Shown here: piece after piece, positions 57,515 to 64,000 of the stretch | Numbering within the stretch: the first letter of the stretch is position 1 | How the letters are laid out: every line of letters begins with the position of its first letter | Source: Sanguinoderma infundibulare | Taxonomy: Eukaryota; Basidiomycota; Agaricomycetes; Polyporales; Polyporaceae | Length of the DNA stretch: 64,000 bases | Direction: 5' to 3' | NCBI GenBank assembly: GCA_032821775.1 | Contig: JAVLRN010000011.1 | Span: 248,001-312,000 of the forward strand | Position numbers and translations under genes: made by a program | The notes under the pieces: model-generated | What the model was told of the DNA's origin: nothing | The model's input: only the letters and a program-made list of their open reading frames with translations | Databases searched by the model: none

Positions 57515-59054
57515 CTATGAGCCAAAATATAGAGGTAGTACATGTTTTGCCACGTTGAAGCCCAACAAGGACACTATGTACCCTGTGAAGAGCGGAAGTA
57601 AGGGTGCTAGCAGCAATTCTGTGCGAACAAGGAACGGCAACGCTACAGTGAAAACGTGAGGCGACAGTAGTGTGAACAATCGAGGCTCGCACTCACTATT
57701 CAATCCCAGGTAGACCCCATAGATGTACTGCGCGAACCTAATTGACATGTCAGAATGAACGAAAACATGACGAAAGTCCGGGAACTTACCCTGCCAGGTA
57801 GAGTGTATTCGACACAAATAGGCATATCCAGTTGTTCTTCAAGATGATGGGAACCAAGAATAGCTGAGCAAGATACAACGTCAAGTAGAACGGGAAGAAT
57901 GCATTTGTGTGAACGTCGAAGGCAAATGCCCATTCGACGTTCGCGTCCTCCGGGGTGGAATGTGATGGTGGTGAAAGCAATACCCGGTTCGCCAAGAACC
58001 TGTTCGAGACATTGAGCATACAGGCCACGACATGCATCACCAGGAGCTGAAACGTGACCAAAACGACGGACGTGGAATTCGCAGCAGCCGGATGACGGCC
58101 ACAATGAGCGACCTCCCAAAGTAAATTTGGCAACCATTGAAAGCGATTGCGGTTGGCAGAGGAATCCCAGCGGAAGTGGAACTTCAGTATGGGTACCACG
58201 TTCAATGTGTCATGCAGAATATACAATGATTCCGCCATGCGTCTTCAAGGCCCAAGTCCGGAATCATAGTTTCACGTTCGGCTCCGTATTCCGCTGATGA
58301 TTTCGCAGGAATAATCGGAGCTTGTCCTTCGCCTCGGGCCCCTCAACCGCCAACTACGACTGCTTAGCCGACCGCCGTGCATCATTCCGGACGAGTTCCA
58401 CCTCCACCGTTTTCGCACATAATCGAAGGTGTTGCAGACGTACCTCAATATTGTCGCCACCACAATGCCGACAAGAAGATAATCACGGACGACCATGAGG
58501 AAGGCTAACTCAATAGCTCCCCAGACGCTGTACGAATAGACGACGGACCATGCAACTGCGGAGACTGACCAGGAACATGAATGCACGTAGGACACTCGCC
58601 ATGCAAGATGAACGCACCACAAAGGCATGCCGCGATGAGGATAAGGATGGCAGGGTCGTCTCTGGCCCACGTATTCTTGGTTTCTGGTTCGTTCGTCATA
58701 TCATTCAGCGATACTTGAAAATGCTGGTAGCAAGACGTCTCGCACGTTTGTGAAAGTACACATTACGGTATCTGACGGCAAGGTCAGCTTGAAATGCCCC
58801 TTGAAAGAACGGTAGTACTCACACCCTCTTGGGGGCAAGACATAGGTATGTCAATTGCCAGGCTGCCTGTTCGAAGTCCTACTTCCACTCCAACGTCGAT
58901 ATATGCACTGTAATAAACTGTGTGAAGAACGCACCATTTGCTGGAAACGATGTAACCTTCGGAAGATCATGGGTATCCGGCTGGACGCTGAGGATGAGCT
59001 CCGGTACTGCCCGCCATTGCTAGGAGTTGGAGAGGCCACTGGAAGAACCTCCAT
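57515..59054 (-). CDS. GMH1: UNC-50 / Gmh1 family Golgi membrane protein
   Basis: Eight exons (58935-59054, 58823-58878, 58746-58771, 58618-58683, 58444-58555, 57790-57999, 57697-57737, 57515-57642) give 252 residues. Diagnostic blocks are QAAWQLTYLCLAPKRV, YRNVYFHKQTKNTWARDDPA, SPPSHSTPEDANVEWAFAFD and HTNAFFPFYLTLYLAQLF. The end is LPLFTGYIVSLLGFNVAKH. Five membrane helices are visible. UNC-50/Gmh1 is an inner-Golgi membrane protein linked to Arf-GEF recruitment and receptor trafficking. Intron 5 (58,000-58,443) is 444 bases and contains a spurious open frame. Two exons are under 45 bases. It is divergent from the WW-domain gene, with 288 bases between start codons. Confidence 0.94.
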
Positions 59055-59342
59055 ATAGGCGAGAATACCGGAAGGACAATGCAGGAACCAGAGCAGAGCA
59101 GAACAGAGCCAGCCCGTTGAGTTCAGGAGGTCACAGATGCAGTAGTGGATGCCAGAGGGTAGTGGTAGATGCCAGAGGGACTTAGTGGTGTTGTGGAACG
59201 CCGGCAACGGTGAGCGCCCAGTACACGCGGCGTCGGAGATGGTTGAATTTACGCGGAGTTTTCCAGCGCGGCGTCGACGACATCCTCGACTTCCACTTCC
59301 ACACCAGCTCCTCCCACCATCGCCTTCGACGCTCCCTTCAGC

Positions 59343-62300
59343 ATGGTTGACGACGACGGCGAGCGCCTCGACTGGGGCAACGACGACGACGAGCAGCAGC
59401 CCCCTCCCCCATCAGCCTACGACTACTCCCCACGACAATCAGCCTACGCCGGTGCCGCAGACGACGCGGAAGACGCGGAGGATGCCGTCTCCCTGGGTGG
59501 AGACGACGAGGACGAGCGCGAATACTACGCTAACCACTCTCCAGAGCAGGTCCCTGTCTCCGGCATCTCGCCCCTCTCCAAACCGTCCTCGTCTGTCACC
59601 CACCCACCCAAACGCGATGCCCAGCGCCAAGCGGTCGCCACACCGTCTAGGACACCTTCGCGTGCGAAAAACTCGCCGTCCCCAGCGAGAGAGTCTCGCC
59701 CTCCCAACTCGCAAGGCAAGCTTCCACCTCTACCACTCGTGCATGGACTCCCCCCGAAGCCGACCCTCGTCCCACCGCTGTTTGAGACGCCTTCAGAGCC
59801 TGGGACCCGAGCAAGCGCCATGGCCAACAGGCAACGCAGGTCCAACGGTACGGGGAAAGGTATAGCCGCGCCTGATGGCGGCGATCCCCTGCCCCCAGAC
59901 TGGGAGATGAGGTATCCGAGAGACGGCGGCAAGGTTGCGTACTACTACAACATCAAGACGGACGAGTCGACGTGGACGAGACCTAGACCCCCCACCTCGG
60001 GGCGGTCTTCGCCAACGAAGAACGGGGACGTTCTGGATGATGGTCTTGCCGAGAGAACGGGTCGCAGCCAGCAGCCGCGTCCCTCGACGCGGGATAGTGT
60101 TTCCCGGAGAGTGTCACCTCCTCCTGACCAGGATCTTTCGTACGCGGACCGTCATTACAGACCGGGTGAGGCTCCACTGGTTGCACCTCCAGCTAACCCT
60201 GGTGATCGGCGTGGTGAACGTGGTTCGGGCTACTTTCCGGAGGCGATTTATGGTCAGGGGCCTTCGCCTTCGCCACAGCCTGCTGGTGATGGCAAGCGCC
60301 GAACACGGTCGTCGAGCCCTCAGTGGGATCGTAGGGCTCGTCGAGACCTTTCTCCAACCCCATCTCAGGAGCGTGGAATGCGGCGTGATACTCGGGGAGA
60401 GTACTCATACGACCGCCAAGCAGGAGGTTCGGACTCTGGCTGGGGACGATCTCAGGACTACCCAGAGGTTGCGCAGCCTGCGAGTCGATCGCCCCCGGCT
60501 CGGCGCAACCGTCGCAAGGATGACGTTGAGCCCCCAATCCGGCGCAAGGACACCATCGAACCCCCAATCCGACGCAAGGACGACATCGAACCACCTATTC
60601 GTCGAAGGGACGACGTAGAGCCGCGGATCCGTCGGAAGGACGACATCGAACCTCGTATCCGACGCAAGGATGATATCGAACCTCGCACTCGTCGGAAAGA
60701 CGACATCGAACCCCCACTGCGCCCGCTGCCTCCCAGAGAACCAAGTTCACGCCTCATCGACGGATGGGCGGCTCCCAGTACGAGTACGTTATTCGCCTCA
60801 TCCTCCGCCTCCCGTCTTTCGCCCGGCTCTCCCTCCCGAGGTGGAGGACAAGTATATCCCGACTGTCTGGTGAAGCCTCGGGAGCCCGTCGCCCTATACC
60901 GCGTTCGTCCACCTATTCGTCCACCAAATATCTCGTGTACATACGCGGACCCTTCTCCCGGACCCTTCGACTCCGTGTTCTCCGTGCCTTTCTCCGTGCC
61001 TCTTCCTTCTTCATGCATCACGCTCCAGTCGCTTCTTTTACGAACCCTTTTCCTTTTCTCTTGCAGGACCTCGCTCTCCACCACTCCACCTGCGCGAGCT
61101 GTCGCCGCCAAGGCGAAATGGCCCGTCTCTCTCCCCTAGCACGGGTTACCCTGCGCCGCCGTCAAGCAGTATGCGTTACGAGCGTCCCGGTAGCCCGCCA
61201 CCCCCTCCAGTGCGTTATCGCGACAATGTCGGCAACGATGGCTTGCCCCAGAGAAGAGGCAGAGACACAGATACAGTTGAACCGGACTTCGATTCGAAGC
61301 GTAGGCGTCTCAACGATGAGGTCATCCAATCCCGTCGTGGTCCCAACGAGCTTCCTTCTTCGGTCACTTCCCTCCCGAACAAGCCTACGTTCGTCAACTC
61401 TTGGCCTCCTGGTGAGATTGAGCGAGAGGCTCAGCGTATGTATTGCATCACTTTCTCGTCTCCTTCGCAGCGCGGCTGAAAGTTCTGTATGTCAGATCGC
61501 AAACGCACCCCACTTCCTCCCCAGCGAGAGCAATGGAAGAACTCAGCACAGGGGCCGCCACCAGCCCCCCCACCTGCGAATGAACCATATGTTGACCGGC
61601 CAATGTCAGACATTGTCGCGTTGCTGGGATTCAATCCTGTCAACCAGTGCCCACCGGATGGGAGATCTTATGACGCTCACTTGTTCGACCTCTGGAAGAG
61701 AGACCCGGATAGTCCACACGTTCAAGTACATCGCCGTCGTTACGAAGCGATGGCGGCTGACGGTCCGCCGCCTCCGCCCAGGAACGACAACACGGCAAGG
61801 TCCACCATGGGTGGCATGTACTCGGATCGCATGCCTGCGGCACCCGCGCCTGATACTACGCCTCGTGCCCCAAGAGCCATGGTTCCGAGAGACAGTGGCT
61901 CCTATACTTCGGCCCCTCCGTTGTCCCAGACGTCGTCTTCTGTTTCGCGCTCGGCGGGACCCCCACTCGTTGATTCCCAAGGCCCTTCGTCTAGCCGCGG
62001 TGGACGTTCACGTCCCGTGCCTGCTCCGCCGGTGAACGAGCATCGCCGGGAGATGAACATCTTGGGTAGGCCAAGTAGCTTCTCTCGCCCTAGTGGAGTC
62101 GATCCTGGGGTCTTGCCGGTTCCGCAACGCACCAACGATCTGGCTCGGAACCTGCCCGAACGCCCTACGTCGCGCGTGCTCGACGTGCCCGTGCCCGTGC
62201 CCCAGGTGTGTTATCTATTCTCTGGTCATTTTGAACATCTTTTCTAACCATTTGATGTTAAAGCGTGGAATGGGACGAGGTGCGCCGCCACCGCCACGCA

Positions 62301-63714
62301 TGACTGGGACAAACAGTATCCCGATTGGGCCAAGGGCGCCGGCGTACGACGAGGCGCCGCCTCTTGAAGCCCCATCGTCATTCCGGCCGACGAACAATGG
62401 GCACGATTCTTACCTCCCGCCGCAGAACATGGATCATATGGGCGAGTCTTCGGAACCCTATCCCAATCAGGTACGTTATTGAGCTATGGCGCGTTAGCAA
62501 CAGTGCTCTTACCCAACGTTGCAGCAGACGCGCTATCCCCGTGATGAAACGCTTTCCGAGCGCCCTCCTTTGGACCGTGTTGGACGTCGTCTGTCCGTTA
62601 CGGCCAAGGACTCCTCGGTATGCTCTTCCTACATTTCGCTGCCGTTCTTGTTCTAATATTCTATGAATAGCGCCGCAGTGCTGCCGATAGCCCTGTCGAT
62701 GAACGTGCCCCCACTCGTCAGGTATGTGGGCGTTTGAACAGACGGATGGTATCATTCTAACTCGTCATAGACACGCTTCGGTCCTCCGACGATCCCAATG
62801 GAAACAGAAGCTCCGCGGATCTGGCAAACTCGCGAAGAAGCACGTGGCCAAGGATCCCGTTCGAGCGAAGACATGATGAGAGAGTAAGTGTCGCCGCTAT
62901 ATCGTGCAAGGAAGCTTTCTCACCCCGATGTTCTTCTAGCGTTCCGGACCGTGCCTTGCGCGATGATCCTCCTGCACGACGACACCCTAGTCCTCCACGC
63001 GGCGATCTCCCTATAAAACGTGCGGGCCAGTTGGAAGAGCGTGCGGGACGGTCGTTCGCCCCGGCCCCGGCCCCGCCTGCGCCTATGCCGCATCCCCTCC
63101 CTGAGATGCCGCCGCCCCGCACGAGCAGAGCCATCACTCCACCCCGTCCTGCAGTTCGACGCGACGATGATCCCATGCTCGGTGAGCGCGCTGTTACTGG
63201 GAGGGTGCATCCGGAGCGCGCGCGTCTCTTCGACGGTAACGAGAAGACACCATCCAATTCCAAGCCTGTGCGCATCCGCCGCCCCTTGAAGTCTCCCGAT
63301 CGAGGCTATCCGGATAGGCCGGTGGCGTTGGAGGATGACAAGGTGCGCACCCTTCCCCCGAAGCCGGACGACGGGCGCATGGGCATCGGGATGGGAATGG
63401 GTCCACCGCGTGAGCGGTCGCCACCTCCGCCTCCAGCGGTACAGAACGGCAACGGTTACCGGCCGAACATCAGGCGAGGGACGTCGCTTCTGGAGCGACT
63501 GAACGTTTACGAGGCCGAGGAGATGCCGCCGTTGTCGTCGTCGTCGTTGCGCGATCGGGTCGGCATTGCAGAGAGTGGCTTGAGCCGGTCAGACTCGATG
63601 ATGATGATGGACGTGGACGGTGTTGCCGGAGAAGACGCGAAGGGGCGCGGGCCTGGAGGCTCGCGGCGACGGCCTGCCAAGCCCAGGAGAGGTGGGCGGA
63701 GGAACGGGCAGTAA
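59343..63714 (+). CDS. WW-domain, Arg/Pro-rich protein
   Basis: Exon 1 starts at the ATG 59,343 and runs to about 60,841. Later exons, joined by short introns near 61,440, 62,206, 62,470, 62,620, 62,720 and 62,890, end at TAA 63,712-63,714. The total is well over 1,000 residues. A WW domain is clear (LPPDWEMRYPRDGG, then AYYYNIKTDESTWTRP, about residues 180-215). The rest is low complexity: acidic N-terminus, RS/RR-rich and Pro-rich stretches, a decapeptide repeat, PMSDIVALLGFNP, and a conserved-looking TSLLERLNVYEAEE...SSLRDRVG near the end. WW domains bind Pro-rich ligands; the composition suggests a nuclear, RNA-processing or transcription-coupled scaffold, which is inference. The intron near 60,842-61,071 is about 230 bases and its donor is uncertain. 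Confidence 0.75.
60516..60725 (+). repeat. 30-base in-frame tandem repeat (RRKDDIEPPI decapeptide)
   Basis: Seven consecutive 30-base units encode variants of RRKDDIEPPI within the WW-domain protein. The fourth has RRRDDVEPRI and the sixth ends RT. Units alternate a basic RRK with acidic DD.E. Copy number is likely to vary between strains by slippage or unequal exchange. Confidence 0.85.
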
Positions 63715-64000
63715 ACCTCTTCGTCGGCGTGTAACGGATAGGGGCCTGTCATCTTCTTCTTTCGTCTGAAGAAGCGGTTGGGTCTGAGAAAGGTGAAATC
63801 TTAATCGTAACGTTGGACTACGGCCTGATCCGCATCTACATATGTGCTCTCTTCTCTTGTCGTGCACGTCATTCAGTCAGTCGGTACATTGCAGTCCACC
63901 CTGTTGTCCCCTTGTTATCAATTGCACATATTTGTTTGAAGTCGTCGCAATCTTCGTACGTACGTGTGCGTATGTGCATGTTCCAGTCCCTCGAGATTGT

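Noticed and set aside
57786..58238. 150-codon minus-strand frame beginning MAESLYILHDT
   Set aside because: Its first half lies inside the long UNC-50 intron; only the part from 57,999 downward is UNC-50 coding sequence.
59343..59932. Long overlapping open frames in other phases over the WW-domain gene
   Set aside because: They are shadows caused by low-complexity GC-rich coding sequence; only the frame with the WW domain is supported.
1..64000. CRISPR arrays, rRNA genes, telomere repeats, bacterial-type operons
   Set aside because: None seen; gene structure and introns are eukaryotic throughout.

Overview
The window looks like nuclear DNA of a filamentous basidiomycete, most likely an Agaricomycete (a polypore-type mushroom). 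The evidence is GC-rich coding sequence, many 45-70 base introns with GTRNGT...YAG borders, and recognisable orthologues: calcineurin A, dynactin p50, UNC-50/Gmh1, a long-chain-base-phosphate phosphatase, a bZIP factor and a cytochrome P450. It also carries the expanded, fast-evolving F-box-like families typical of mushrooms. All identifications come from reading the sequence; no database search was run.

Layout. 1-1,015: 5' part of a serine/proline-rich unknown gene (minus), followed by a 2.7 kb stretch without a convincing gene. 3.7-14.5 kb: an uncharacterised 'HPF-HDV' gene (plus), then four F-box-like/LRR loci on the minus strand, two intact and two dead. 14.5-22.9 kb: a spacer of unrelated genes (MYND-like finger protein, bZIP factor, LCB3-type phosphatase). 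24.8-35.5 kb: four F-box-like loci on the plus strand (three apparently intact, one dead), then two more HPF-HDV genes on the minus strand. The two flanks mirror each other, and two of the F-box loci are near-identical inverted copies, so this half of the window is a decayed large-scale palindrome. One arm carries a 1.15 kb DNA-transposon-like insertion that the other arm lacks.

35.8-41.5 kb: dynactin p50 (minus), a broken PARP-type zinc-finger remnant, and a nine-exon P450 (plus). 42.1-46 kb: a dead Mtf2-like gene (plus) and a polynucleotide-kinase-like P-loop gene with an RGG tail (minus). Its 5' end was copied to 49.9-51.0 kb and has decayed. 47.2-53.2 kb: two more distant F-box-like/LRR-type genes. 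54.5-63.7 kb: calcineurin A (minus), UNC-50 (minus) and a large WW-domain protein (plus).

How they work together. The conserved genes are independent housekeeping functions: Ca2+/calmodulin signalling, dynein transport, Golgi trafficking, sphingolipid turnover. The F-box-like family and the HPF-HDV family keep the same relative position and opposed orientation on both arms. I infer that they were duplicated together; whether they interact is unknown.
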